Origin: an uncultured Clostridia bacterium
GTDB taxonomy: Bacteria; Bacillota; Clostridia; Lachnospirales; Anaerotignaceae
Assembly (NCBI GenBank): GCA_910586765.1
Contig: CAJUJJ010000009.1
Location: 50,005 to 95,498 of the forward strand
DNA: 45,494 nucleotides
Reading direction: 5' to 3'
In this document: piece after piece, positions 9,805 to 16,578 of the stretch
How positions within the stretch are numbered: the first letter of the stretch is position 1
Layout of the letters: each line of letters opens with the position of its first letter
Made by a program: the position numbers and the translations under genes
The notes under the pieces: generated by a model
Seen by the model: only the letters and a program-made list of their open reading frames with translations
Told to the model about the DNA's origin: nothing
Database searches by the model: none

Positions 9805-9835
9805 CAAAAAAAAGGAATTCTCTATTCCTTTTTTT
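9805..9835 (-). terminator. Terminator of the first DUF5684 gene
   Basis: A short perfect stem (AAAAAGGAAT/ATTCCTTTTT) lies just downstream of the stop at 9844. The flanking A/T runs make it functional in either direction, so it may also insulate the FIST operon. Confidence 0.75.
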
Positions 9836-9843
9836 GTAAAATC

Positions 9844-10221
9844 CTACATTATTCTGTTAGCTTGTCCTTGATATGTAGAGCTGCCAAAACCTAATATCAT
9901 ATAAAATATTCCGGGTAAAAATGCAATTCCTAATCCAAATAATATTCCCCTACCAAATACTTGTGCCATTTTTATACCAATTATAATAAACATAATAAAA
10001 TTTACACCTGGTATAAAAACAAGTAAAAATAACCAACCAATACCTAAACTTATTTTACATAATTTATAAAAATTCATAAATGGTACTATACATGCCCAAC
10101 CAGGTTCTCCTGCTTTTTCAAATGTTTTCCATATACCTGCCATCGCAAACACAAAATATGCAATCGTAATCCCCATAATTATCATACTAAAAATAATGCC
10201 ACCAACATCACTACTTGTCAT
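9844..10221 (-). CDS. DUF5684-type membrane protein (copy A)
   Basis: This 125-residue integral membrane protein has four hydrophobic segments. The pattern W-K-T-F-E-K-A-G-x-x-G-W followed by P-F-x-x-x-Y-K-L and then I-G-W-L-F matches DUF5684, a family of unknown function often annotated as signal-peptidase-I-like membrane proteins. It lacks the catalytic Ser/Lys of signal peptidase. It is a paralogue of the next gene upstream (10352-10816), and both have a near-identical leader with GGGGAGGTA before the ATG, so the pair arose by tandem duplication. No function is assigned. Confidence 0.8.
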   Translation of the reverse strand: MTSSDVGGIIFSMIIMGITIAYFVFAMAGIWKTFEKAGEPGWACIVPFMNFYKLCKISLGIGWLFLLVFIPGVNFIMFIIIGIKMAQVFGRGILFGLGIAFLPGIFYMILGFGSSTYQGQANRIM

Positions 10222-10351
10222 AATAAAATACCTCCCCTTTATTTTTATAATTTTATATTAAAATTTATTTTAGTATATATTTGATTTGTTTATTACACTT
10301 ATCAAGCATTTTACTTATCCTATAAGTATGAAGTTTTTATGTGCCTATTTG

Positions 10352-10816
10352 TTAAAAATCTTCTCTTTTTTCTTTTTGATTTATTCGTACCAAATGGGTA
10401 GATTTTCCAAAACCTAATACCATATAAAATAAAAAAGGAAAATAGCATAATATTGCACCAAATACCTCATTTTTTCCAAATGCCTCTGCAAGTTTTGCAC
10501 CAAATACCGCCCTTACAATAATATTTGCAAGCGGTATCATACCAAGCAAAAAGAACCAGCCACTTCCAAAAGCAATTTGATACAATTTATAATAATTATA
10601 AAATGGTATCAAAGCAACACAGCCCAGTTTTCCTGCTTTTTCAAATGTTTTCCACATACCCAATAGTAAAAACAATATCATTACTGTAACAACACTGATA
10701 TTCTCAAAACGAGAAATAATGAATGCAATATCTGGATTTATTATATCCAACAAGAAACTTACAGCATCTGCGTCCATATTTTCAAGAGCAGTAGACAATA
10801 TATCACTATCAAACAT
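10352..10816 (-). CDS. DUF5684-type membrane protein (copy B)
   Basis: This 154-residue protein shares the core MWKTFEKAGK-x-G-C-x-x-x-I-P-F-Y-N-Y-Y-K-L and the FGKSTHL tail with copy A, plus an N-terminal extension of about 45 residues. A longer frame could start at 10840, but its first codons encode the GGGGAGG ribosome site, so I place the start at the ATG at 10816. The N-terminal extension is acidic (FDSDILSTALENMDADAV) and precedes the first membrane helix. Family function is unknown. The neighbour upstream is arr, on the same strand about 115 bp away. Confidence 0.8.
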   Translation of the reverse strand: MFDSDILSTALENMDADAVSFLLDIINPDIAFIISRFENISVVTVMILFLLLGMWKTFEKAGKLGCVALIPFYNYYKLYQIAFGSGWFFLLGMIPLANIIVRAVFGAKLAEAFGKNEVFGAILCYFPFLFYMVLGFGKSTHLVRINQKEKREDF

Positions 10817-10930
10817 AATAACATACCTCCCCTTTATCATATTGTCAAATAAAGTATATATCTGCCTACTGCATCTGTCAAGTATTCTGATTATGATATT
10901 AGTAATATATTTTTACACAATACTATTATA

Positions 10931-11350
10931 TCAATCATTTATTGCCTCAATTCCCTGCTTTTTCAATTCCTCCAAATTTTTACGCATTTTTTCAAGCATA
11001 TCCTCAGTATGTCCCTGCCAATGCAAAACTTCATCTATTACACGTAAAGGATATTTACTACGATATGATTTTGTAGGATTTCCTTTAAATTTTTTATCTG
11101 TCAAATTAGGGTCATCTTCAAAATCCCCTGTAGGTCCTACAATATAAATTCTTTCAGTCATGTTTCCCTCTGCAAGTTCTGCTCCCCATATTGCTGCATT
11201 CATTGTAGCAGAAAAATATACAAAATTTGCTTTTCTTCTTTTTCCATAATTAGAATGGCAACCTATTTTAATGAAATCTCCCTTTTTTAAATCAGCTTTT
11301 GTACCATGATAAAAAACTTTTTTGTCATTACATATTGATGGTTTATACAT
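10931..11350 (-). CDS. arr: Rifamycin NAD+ ADP-ribosyltransferase
   Basis: This 139-residue enzyme transfers ADP-ribose from NAD+ to the 23-hydroxyl of rifamycins and so inactivates them. The whole Arr fold is visible: FYHGTKADLKKGD at 13-25, SNYG at 33-36, YFSAT at 45-49, AIWGAELAEG at 53-62, GPTGDFEDDPNLTDKKFKGN at 72-91 and WQGH near 110. His15, Tyr45 and Asp80 have exactly the spacing of the catalytic triad known from mycobacterial Arr (H19/Y49/D84). The start has an AAAGGAGGG site 7 bp upstream. A predicted promoter with a palindrome over its -35 box lies at 11381-11418. No transposase or integron element is adjacent, so it looks like a resident gene. Confidence 0.95.
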   Translation of the reverse strand: MYKPSICNDKKVFYHGTKADLKKGDFIKIGCHSNYGKRRKANFVYFSATMNAAIWGAELAEGNMTERIYIVGPTGDFEDDPNLTDKKFKGNPTKSYRSKYPLRVIDEVLHWQGHTEDMLEKMRKNLEELKKQGIEAIND

Positions 11351-11380
11351 TGTTAGCCCTCCTTTGTTTTTAATAGTGCC

Positions 11381-11409
11381 ATTTTACAGTTTTATATACA
11401 TCAATACAA
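11381..11409 (-). promoter_or_regulatory. Predicted sigma-A promoter of arr
   Basis: Reading the minus strand, TTGTAT (11404-11409) and TAAAAT (11381-11386) are separated by 17 bp, about 30 bp upstream of the arr start. Recognised by eye against the sigma-A consensus. Confidence 0.5.
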
Positions 11410-11418
11410 GTCTTGTAT
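11404..11418. promoter_or_regulatory. Perfect 15-bp palindrome over the arr -35 region
   Basis: ATACAAGTCTTGTAT is a perfect inverted repeat (7-bp arms, 1-bp centre) overlapping the predicted -35 box. The position suits a repressor operator; no regulator gene lies beside it. Confidence 0.45.
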
Positions 11419-11472
11419 ATTATCAAAATTTATACTATAATATTAATAGAAACAAAAATTATTTTTATAAAC

Positions 11473-11508
11473 AAAAAAGTAGAATGTTTTATATTCATTC
11501 TACTTTTT
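11473..11508 (-). terminator. Rho-independent terminator of lepA
   Basis: Inverted repeat AAAAAGTAGAATG/CATTCTACTTTTT directly after the lepA stop, with T-runs on both strands. Confidence 0.85.
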
Positions 11509-11516
11509 AAAATATT

Positions 11517-13331
11517 TTATTCTTCTTCTAATTTTAACACGCTCATAAATGCCTGCTGTGGTACCTCCACGTTTCCTATTTGTCTCATTCTCTTTTTACC
11601 TTCTTTTTGTTTTTCAAGAAGTTTTCTCTTTCTACTTATGTCACCACCATAACATTTTGCTAAAACGTCTTTTCTCATAGCACTAACTGTTTCTCTTGCT
11701 ACAATTTTGCTACCTATGCCAGCCTGTATTGGTATTTCAAAAAGCTGTCTAGGAATTTCTTTTTTAAGTTTTTCACATATTTTTCTACCTCTTTCTATAG
11801 AAGTAGATTTATGAACAATAAAAGAAAGTGCGTCTACAACTTCTCTATTTACCAATATATCCAATTTTACAAGTTCACTTTGTTTATATCCTATCAAGCT
11901 ATAATCAAATGAAGCATATCCTCTACTTCTGGATTTCAGCACATCAAAAAAGTCGTATATAATTTCATTCAAAGGCATTTCATATATTAACATTGCTCTG
12001 CTTTCATCTAAATATTCTGTACTGATATATTCTCCTCGTCTTTGCTGACACAATTTCATAATCGCACCAATATACTCTTTAGGAAGCATAATTTCTGCTT
12101 TTACTATAGGTTCCTCCATATGTTCTATTTTAGCAGGGTCTGGCATATTACTTGGATTTGATATTTCCATTTCTGTACCATCTGTTAAAAACAATTTATA
12201 AATAACACTTGGTGCTGTTGTTACCAAATCTAAATTATATTCTCTTTCCAATCTTTCTTGTACAATTTCTAAATGCAATAGTCCTAAAAATCCACATCGA
12301 AAACCAAATCCTAATGCTACTGATGTTTCAGGTTCAAAAAACAATGCCGCATCATTCAGCTGTAATTTTTCAAGTGCTTCTCTCAAATCAGGATATTTTG
12401 CACCATCTGCTGGAAACAAACCACAGTACACCATAGGATTTACTTTTTTATATCCTGGCAATGCTTCTGCTGTAGGGTTGTCCGCTTCTGTTACAGTATC
12501 TCCTACACGAGTATCTGCAACATTTTTAATGCTTGCTGTAAAATAACCTACCATACCTGCTTCTAATACGTCTGTTGGTATAAATCTACCTGCACCAAAC
12601 ACACCTACTTCTACTACATCAAATTCTTTTTCTGTTGCCATCATTTTTACTTTTGTGCCTTTTTGTATAGCACCATCAAACACCCTCATTATAACAATAA
12701 CACCCTTATATTGGTCATACACAGAGTCAAATACCAATGCTTTCAAAGGAGCATTTCTGTCACCAGAAGGTGCTGGTATATCTGTTACAATTTTTTCTAA
12801 TACCTGCTCTATATTAATACCATTTTTTGCAGAAATCATAGGAGCATCTTGTGCATATATTCCTATAATATCCTCAATTTCTTGTTTTGCTAATTCTGGA
12901 TTAGCACTAGGCAAATCAATTTTATTAATTACTGGCAATATTTCTAAATCATTATCTAAAGCCAAATACACATTTGCTAATGTTTGTGCTTCAATGCCTT
13001 GTGCTGCGTCTACAATCAACACTGCTCCCTCACAAGCTGCAAGGCTTCTTGAAACTTCATAATTAAAGTCAACGTGTCCTGGTGTATCAATTAAATTAAA
13101 TACATATTCCTCTCCATCATTTGCTTTATATACCAAACGCACTGCCTGTGCTTTTATCGTAATACCTCTTTCTCTTTCTAAATCCATATTATCAAGCACT
13201 TGCTCCTGCATTTCTCTCTCTGTTAACAATCCTGTCTTTTGTATTAGTCTATCTGCTAATGTAGATTTGCCATGGTCTATATGGGCAACAATGCAAAAAT
13301 TTCTAATATTTTTTTGTGCTGTAGAAGACAT
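11517..13331 (-). CDS. lepA: Elongation factor 4, ribosome back-translocase GTPase
   Basis: This 604-residue protein has the usual EF4 length. EF4 is a ribosome-bound GTPase that affects elongation and initiation. The N-terminal GTPase has G1 AHIDHGKSTL at about 16-25, G2 in ERERGITI, G3 DTPGHVDF near 78, and G4 NKIDLP near 132. Beta-barrel domain 2 and the EF-G-like domains follow (FRCGFLGLLHLEIVQERLER, RRGEYIST, YDFFDVLKSRSRGYASFDY). The lysine-rich LepA-specific C-terminus includes CYGGDISRKRKLLEKQKEGK. The start has a GAAAGGAG site. It is monocistronic, with a TATAAT promoter at 13375-13404 and its own terminator. Confidence 0.98.
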   Translation of the reverse strand: MSSTAQKNIRNFCIVAHIDHGKSTLADRLIQKTGLLTEREMQEQVLDNMDLERERGITIKAQAVRLVYKANDGEEYVFNLIDTPGHVDFNYEVSRSLAACEGAVLIVDAAQGIEAQTLANVYLALDNDLEILPVINKIDLPSANPELAKQEIEDIIGIYAQDAPMISAKNGINIEQVLEKIVTDIPAPSGDRNAPLKALVFDSVYDQYKGVIVIMRVFDGAIQKGTKVKMMATEKEFDVVEVGVFGAGRFIPTDVLEAGMVGYFTASIKNVADTRVGDTVTEADNPTAEALPGYKKVNPMVYCGLFPADGAKYPDLREALEKLQLNDAALFFEPETSVALGFGFRCGFLGLLHLEIVQERLEREYNLDLVTTAPSVIYKLFLTDGTEMEISNPSNMPDPAKIEHMEEPIVKAEIMLPKEYIGAIMKLCQQRRGEYISTEYLDESRAMLIYEMPLNEIIYDFFDVLKSRSRGYASFDYSLIGYKQSELVKLDILVNREVVDALSFIVHKSTSIERGRKICEKLKKEIPRQLFEIPIQAGIGSKIVARETVSAMRKDVLAKCYGGDISRKRKLLEKQKEGKKRMRQIGNVEVPQQAFMSVLKLEEE

Positions 13332-13374
13332 AAATCTTCTCCTTTCTGTTTACTTTAATTTACAATGTGATATG

Positions 13375-13404
13375 ATTATACCACAGCAATATAAATAAAG
13401 TAAA
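13375..13404 (-). promoter_or_regulatory. Predicted promoter of lepA
   Basis: On the minus strand a consensus -10 TATAAT (13375-13380) with an extended TGG upstream is preceded at 18 bp by TTTACT (13399-13404). Confidence 0.55.
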
Positions 13405-13430
13405 TATTTACACAAAACATTGTATTGATG

Positions 13431-13808
13431 CTAATATGGCAAACTTTCTTTTACAAAAAAATTCGTTTTTGTTTCTACTACAGCATCTGTATTTTGCACT
13501 TGTTTTTGTTCACTATGATAATGTAGTATAGAAACACCTTTTATTAATATCAATACCAAAAACAATACAATTAAAACATATTTTAGCTTTATTTTATTAT
13601 CACGCAACTCTTTTTTATATCTTTTTGGTATTGCCTTAGTAGTATGATTTGAAAAAGTATTTTTCCTTTTATGAAAATAATTTCTTTTTTTTAAAATATC
13701 TTTTTGATTTTTAATACCTTTTTTGGAAATTCCTCTTTTTATTACTCTTTTATTGTTTTTTTGTAATATTTTAGGCAATTTAATTTTAATTACTTTGTAT
13801 ATTCCCAT
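13431..13808 (-). CDS. Small basic single-pass membrane protein, unknown
   Basis: The likely start is the ATG at 13808, preceded by AGGGGGG, giving 125 residues; a longer frame to 13898 would run into the terminator hairpin of the upstream RNA and has no ribosome site. Residues 1-85 are extremely Lys/Arg-rich, about 86-108 form one transmembrane helix (LKYVLIVLFLVLILIKGVSI), and a 20-25-residue tail follows. It would be a type II membrane protein with a basic cytoplasmic part that might bind nucleic acid or phospholipid. I do not recognise the family. It lies immediately downstream of the tnpB-tail RNA on the same strand, so it may be expressed by read-through of that terminator. Confidence 0.6.
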   Translation of the reverse strand: MGIYKVIKIKLPKILQKNNKRVIKRGISKKGIKNQKDILKKRNYFHKRKNTFSNHTTKAIPKRYKKELRDNKIKLKYVLIVLFLVLILIKGVSILHYHSEQKQVQNTDAVVETKTNFFVKESLPY

Positions 13809-13864
13809 AGCAATCCCCCCTTTTATAGCAGTATATGCAGCAACAAAGTTTAAAAACACTACAT

Positions 13865-13895
13865 AAAAAACGGCTGATGAGGGGTTCATCAGCCG
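13865..13895 (-). terminator. Rho-independent terminator of the RNA locus
   Basis: Perfect 10-bp stem CGGCTGATGA/TCATCAGCCG (13871-13895) with a 5-nt loop, followed on the minus strand by six Ts. Confidence 0.88.
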
Positions 13896-13953
13896 CAAGA
13901 GAGGGGGGTAATAATTATGTTGACAGTGCTCTAAGTGTGAGGAGGAGAGCCTG

Positions 13954-14076
13954 TCACATTGTCAAACCTGTGAACTGCCCATTGTCTAAAGCCAACGAGC
14001 TTCCTGCTTCATCGACATCGTAACCTATATCTCCACAGGCGTTAATTCGGGCTGCACCGTCCCTATATATGCCACC
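13954..14076 (-). pseudogene. 3' tail of a tnpB gene (IS200/IS605 family remnant)
   Basis: The minus frame ending with TGA at 13954-13956 reads back through DGAARINACGDIGYDVDEAG and then SSLALDNGQF before an in-frame TAA at 14077-14079. The R-I-N-A-C-G-D segment and the following E-A-G-S match the variable C-terminal tail typical of TnpB proteins, just after the last catalytic region. Only about 40 codons survive, without a start codon or ribosome site. No RuvC or zinc-finger part is present in the preceding 500 bp. Family assignment rests on recognition of this short segment. Confidence 0.6.
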
Positions 14077-14129
14077 TTAACCTATCATTTGAAGCTAGAA
14101 AAAGGTAGCCTTATTTCAAAAGTATATAG

Positions 14130-14291
14130 TCATTCGGCTTTAGCAAAAGCCGATACGAAGCAATTTTTAACCATTTCACAAAAAAATATTTTTTTATTTT
14201 TCTGTATTTTTTCTTTTTTTATTTTTACATTATTCATGTCTATAATTTCGCCACTATAGATTTCTAATATTTCTAATTTTCTTTTTACCAT
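14130..14291 (-). CDS. Possible 53-residue lysine-rich small protein
   Basis: An ATG at 14291, 8 bp after an AGAAGG site, opens 53 codons ending at TGA 14130-14132. The product is Lys/Glu/Ile-rich in its N half (KRKLEILEIYSGEIID near the start) and ends in CFVSAFAKAE. The last codons overlap a perfect hairpin (TCGGCTTT/AAAGCCGA) just 5' of the structured RNA. I do not recognise it. The AT-rich composition means chance is quite possible. Confidence 0.25.
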   Translation of the reverse strand: MVKRKLEILEIYSGEIIDMNNVKIKKEKIQKNKKIFFCEMVKNCFVSAFAKAE

Positions 14292-14332
14292 TTTTAATGC
14301 CTTCTTTAAAAATAATCAATCATTAAGGGGGG

Positions 14333-14360
14333 CGTATCTCCCTTGGGGCGGGGAGATACG
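14333..14360. repeat. Strong isolated hairpin
   Basis: Perfect 10-bp stem CGTATCTCCC/GGGAGATACG with an 8-nt G-rich loop and flanking G/C runs. There is no T-run on either strand, so it is not a simple terminator. It lies about 200 bp upstream (minus strand) of the tnpB-tail RNA. Both sites are flanked by a CCCCTCTCT motif (near 14376-14384 and 13899-13907), so it may be the other end of the same decayed element. Confidence 0.5.
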
Positions 14361-14520
14361 GTTGTTTCAGAAGCCAGAGAGGGGTGCTTGTTCTTTTTTC
14401 TCTTAACTTCTAAAATTAGTATACTGGAAAAATATGTCCATTTTATGAATAAATACTTAATAAATTCTTAACCGTTATTAAAAAAAGTCTAATTTTATAG
14501 TGCATAATTTATAACAAAAT

Positions 14521-14551
14521 AAAAACCCCTGTCCAAACAAAGACAGAGGCT
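14521..14551 (-). terminator. Terminator of agcS copy 2
   Basis: Stem CCTCTGTC/GACAGGGG (one G-T pair) on the minus strand, followed by TTTTTATTTT, about 20 bp after the stop. Confidence 0.85.
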
Positions 14552-14571
14552 TTCATTAAAAAGGAATTTTA

Positions 14572-15960
14572 TTATTTGTTGTCAATTACTTTAATTTCAT
14601 CATCAGAGAATGCGTCCATATTATTATCCCAAAGATATTTCTTTGTTTCAGAAACAATAACACCACTCAATCCTAACAATGCAATACAGTTTGGCCATGC
14701 CATCAAACCATTTAATATGTCGGCAATCAACCATACCAAGTCAAGAGCTGTTACACAACCTATAAATACTACACCTGTCCAAACTATTCTAAAAGGCATA
14801 AGTGCTTTTTTACCTAAAAGATATTCCCAACATTTTTCACCATAGTATGACCAGCCAAGTATTGTTGACCATGCAAATGTTATCAAACCAACTGTTAATA
14901 CAATAGGACCTATACCACCAATAGCAGAAAATGCGTGTGTTGTTAAATCGCCGCCTGTAAACAAGCTGCCTGTTGCAGGATTGATTGCTGCTTCAGGTTC
15001 TTTAATAATTGTAGAAACAAGTACAAGACCTGTCATAAGACATACAACGATAGTATCCCAAAATACGCCAGACATAGAAACCAATGCTTGACGAACAGGA
15101 TTTCTTGTTTGAGCTGCTGCGTCTGCGATAGGAGCAGAACCTAAACCAGATTCATTTGTAAACAAACCACGAGATACACCAGCACGAAGTGCTACCATAA
15201 TGCCGCCGCCCATAACACCACCAGCAATAGCTTGTTCTGTGAATGCACTACTTAATATCAATGCAACTGCTTTTCCCATATAAGGACCATTGATAATACA
15301 AATAATAATACAACCAAGAATATAAAGTCCAGCCATCAAAGGAACTAATTTTTCACAAACTTTTGCAATAGATTGTACACCACCAAGTATAACGCAACCA
15401 GTACCTACTGTTAAAACGATACCTGTGATAAATGGAGATACACCAAAGTTACTTTGTACCATTGTAGAAATGGAATTACCTTGTGTCATATTACCTATAC
15501 CAAAACAAGCAATACCTGCAAATATTGCAAATGCTACACCGAGCCATTTTTGTTTTAAACCATTTTCCAGAGCATACATAGGACCACCAAGCATCATGCC
15601 GTCAGCTGTTTTTACTCTGTATTTTACTGCTAAAAGACCTTCGCCATATTTTGTTGCCATACCAAACAAACCTGTTAACCAGCACCAAAATACTGCACCA
15701 GGACCACCTGCTGCAATCGCTGTTGCTACACCGACGATATTACCAGTACCAATTGTTGCTGCAAGTGCTGTTGCAAGTGCTGCGAAAGAACTAACGTCAC
15801 CGCTTGCCTCTGCATCAGGTGTAACAGACAATTTAATTGCTTTAAATGTACTTGCCTGTATAAATCTTGTGCGGAATGTTAAAAATAAGTGTGTTCCTAC
15901 CAAAAGTATCAGCATAGGAGCACCCCAGAGCACGTTATAAATACTTTGTAGTATTGCCAT
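14572..15960 (-). CDS. Sodium:alanine symporter, AGCS family (copy 2)
   Basis: This 462-residue membrane protein is paralogous along its whole length to 6209-7624. It shares GTGNIVGVATAIAAGGPGA, KYGEGLLAVKYR, MLGGPMYALE, TNESGLGSAPIADAAAQT and SWSYYGE-type motifs, with about ten hydrophobic helices. It couples Na+ to alanine or glycine import in characterised family members. The start has an AAAGGGGG site 8-9 bp upstream. It is monocistronic, with a terminator downstream and a 618-bp AT-rich region upstream. The differences from copy 1 are spread throughout, so the duplication is old or the genes were acquired separately. Confidence 0.93.
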   Translation of the reverse strand: MAILQSIYNVLWGAPMLILLVGTHLFLTFRTRFIQASTFKAIKLSVTPDAEASGDVSSFAALATALAATIGTGNIVGVATAIAAGGPGAVFWCWLTGLFGMATKYGEGLLAVKYRVKTADGMMLGGPMYALENGLKQKWLGVAFAIFAGIACFGIGNMTQGNSISTMVQSNFGVSPFITGIVLTVGTGCVILGGVQSIAKVCEKLVPLMAGLYILGCIIICIINGPYMGKAVALILSSAFTEQAIAGGVMGGGIMVALRAGVSRGLFTNESGLGSAPIADAAAQTRNPVRQALVSMSGVFWDTIVVCLMTGLVLVSTIIKEPEAAINPATGSLFTGGDLTTHAFSAIGGIGPIVLTVGLITFAWSTILGWSYYGEKCWEYLLGKKALMPFRIVWTGVVFIGCVTALDLVWLIADILNGLMAWPNCIALLGLSGVIVSETKKYLWDNNMDAFSDDEIKVIDNK

Positions 15961-16578
15961 AAGTATTTCCCCCTTTTCATTATGATTGCATTAATATTAA
16001 CTTTTATTTTGAAAGCATTTCATACAGTATTTTTATAATAGAATATAGAATTAATTATAGCGAAATCAGCAGACACACAGCATTAATAAATACTATAGTG
16101 CAAATTTACTATTATTTATGTAATTTTTTATAACTCCTTTCATCTGTTTGTATGTTATCTGTATCAAATGTCCAAAATATTATAACTAATTATTATTTTA
16201 ATTGTCTTTTTTGATTTTGCAAGCATAATTTTTTATTCATTTTATAGTTTGTAACATACAAAATGAACAATAATAAAATTATTTTGTATTTTTTATTATT
16301 GATTTTTTCTATTTTGACGTCATTTATTCAAAATTACTACCACTTTTGAAGTAAAATCTCATTTTTTAAAATGTTTTATTTTCCTTGATTTCAAAGCAAT
16401 TTTAATTTATTATATTATATTGTCATACAATATTAAATAAAATTTATTTTATTAATATTATTTTATTTTATAATTGTATTTCACTGAACTTTTTTATTGT
16501 GAATGAAATAAATATATAAATTTTTTCTATTTTCTTAACGGTTTCTTAACGCTTTCTTAACGAAAAATAAATACACTA
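15961..16578. other. AT-rich intergenic region
   Basis: 618 bp with no ORF carrying a ribosome site, no tRNA and no recognisable riboswitch. It must hold the agcS copy 2 promoter and the 3' end of the cwlD transcript. The only distinctive content is the three-fold TTAACG repeat at its right end. Confidence 0.5.
16531..16562. repeat. Three tandem TTTCTTAACG repeats with 11-bp period
   Basis: The 10-mer TTTCTTAACG occurs at 16531-16540, 16542-16551 and 16553-16562. TTAAC cores one helical turn apart, separated by 5 bp, are the architecture bound by PhoB/PhoP-type OmpR-family regulators. It lies 17 bp beyond the cwlD stop and 570 bp upstream of agcS copy 2, so no target gene is obvious. Confidence 0.6.

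Larger units (their letters stand above)
13865..14130 (-). ncRNA. Structured RNA resembling a TnpB omegaRNA, without a tnpB gene
   Basis: On the minus strand this 265-nt region folds by eye as follows. A long-range stem pairs CTATATA (14123-14129) with TATATAG (14063-14069), stacked on GCTACC/GGTGGC (14104-14109 with 14071-14076). A G-U-rich hairpin CUCGUUG-GCUUUAGA-CAAUGGG covers about 13979-14000. A hairpin TGACAG-GCTCT/AGAGC-A-CTGTCA covers about 13920-13957. A perfect terminator closes the 3' end. The CTTTAG-loop hairpin followed by CAGTTCAC resembles the right end of IS200/IS605-family elements, where the omegaRNA scaffold ends and the guide begins. The middle encodes the conserved C-terminal TnpB tail (see pseudogene). 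Transcription is inferred only from the terminator and structure. Alternatively it is decaying transposon debris. Confidence 0.5.

Noticed and set aside
9844..10816. Signal peptidase I annotation for the DUF5684 proteins
   Set aside because: No catalytic Ser/Lys motifs of signal peptidase are present; such labels for this family come from name propagation.
10817..10840. Upstream start for the second DUF5684 protein
   Set aside because: The extra codons encode the GGGGAGG ribosome site itself; the ATG at 10816 is correctly spaced.
13809..13898. Longer N-terminus of the small basic membrane protein
   Set aside because: It would be encoded within the RNA terminator hairpin and has no ribosome site; the ATG at 13808 follows AGGGGGG.
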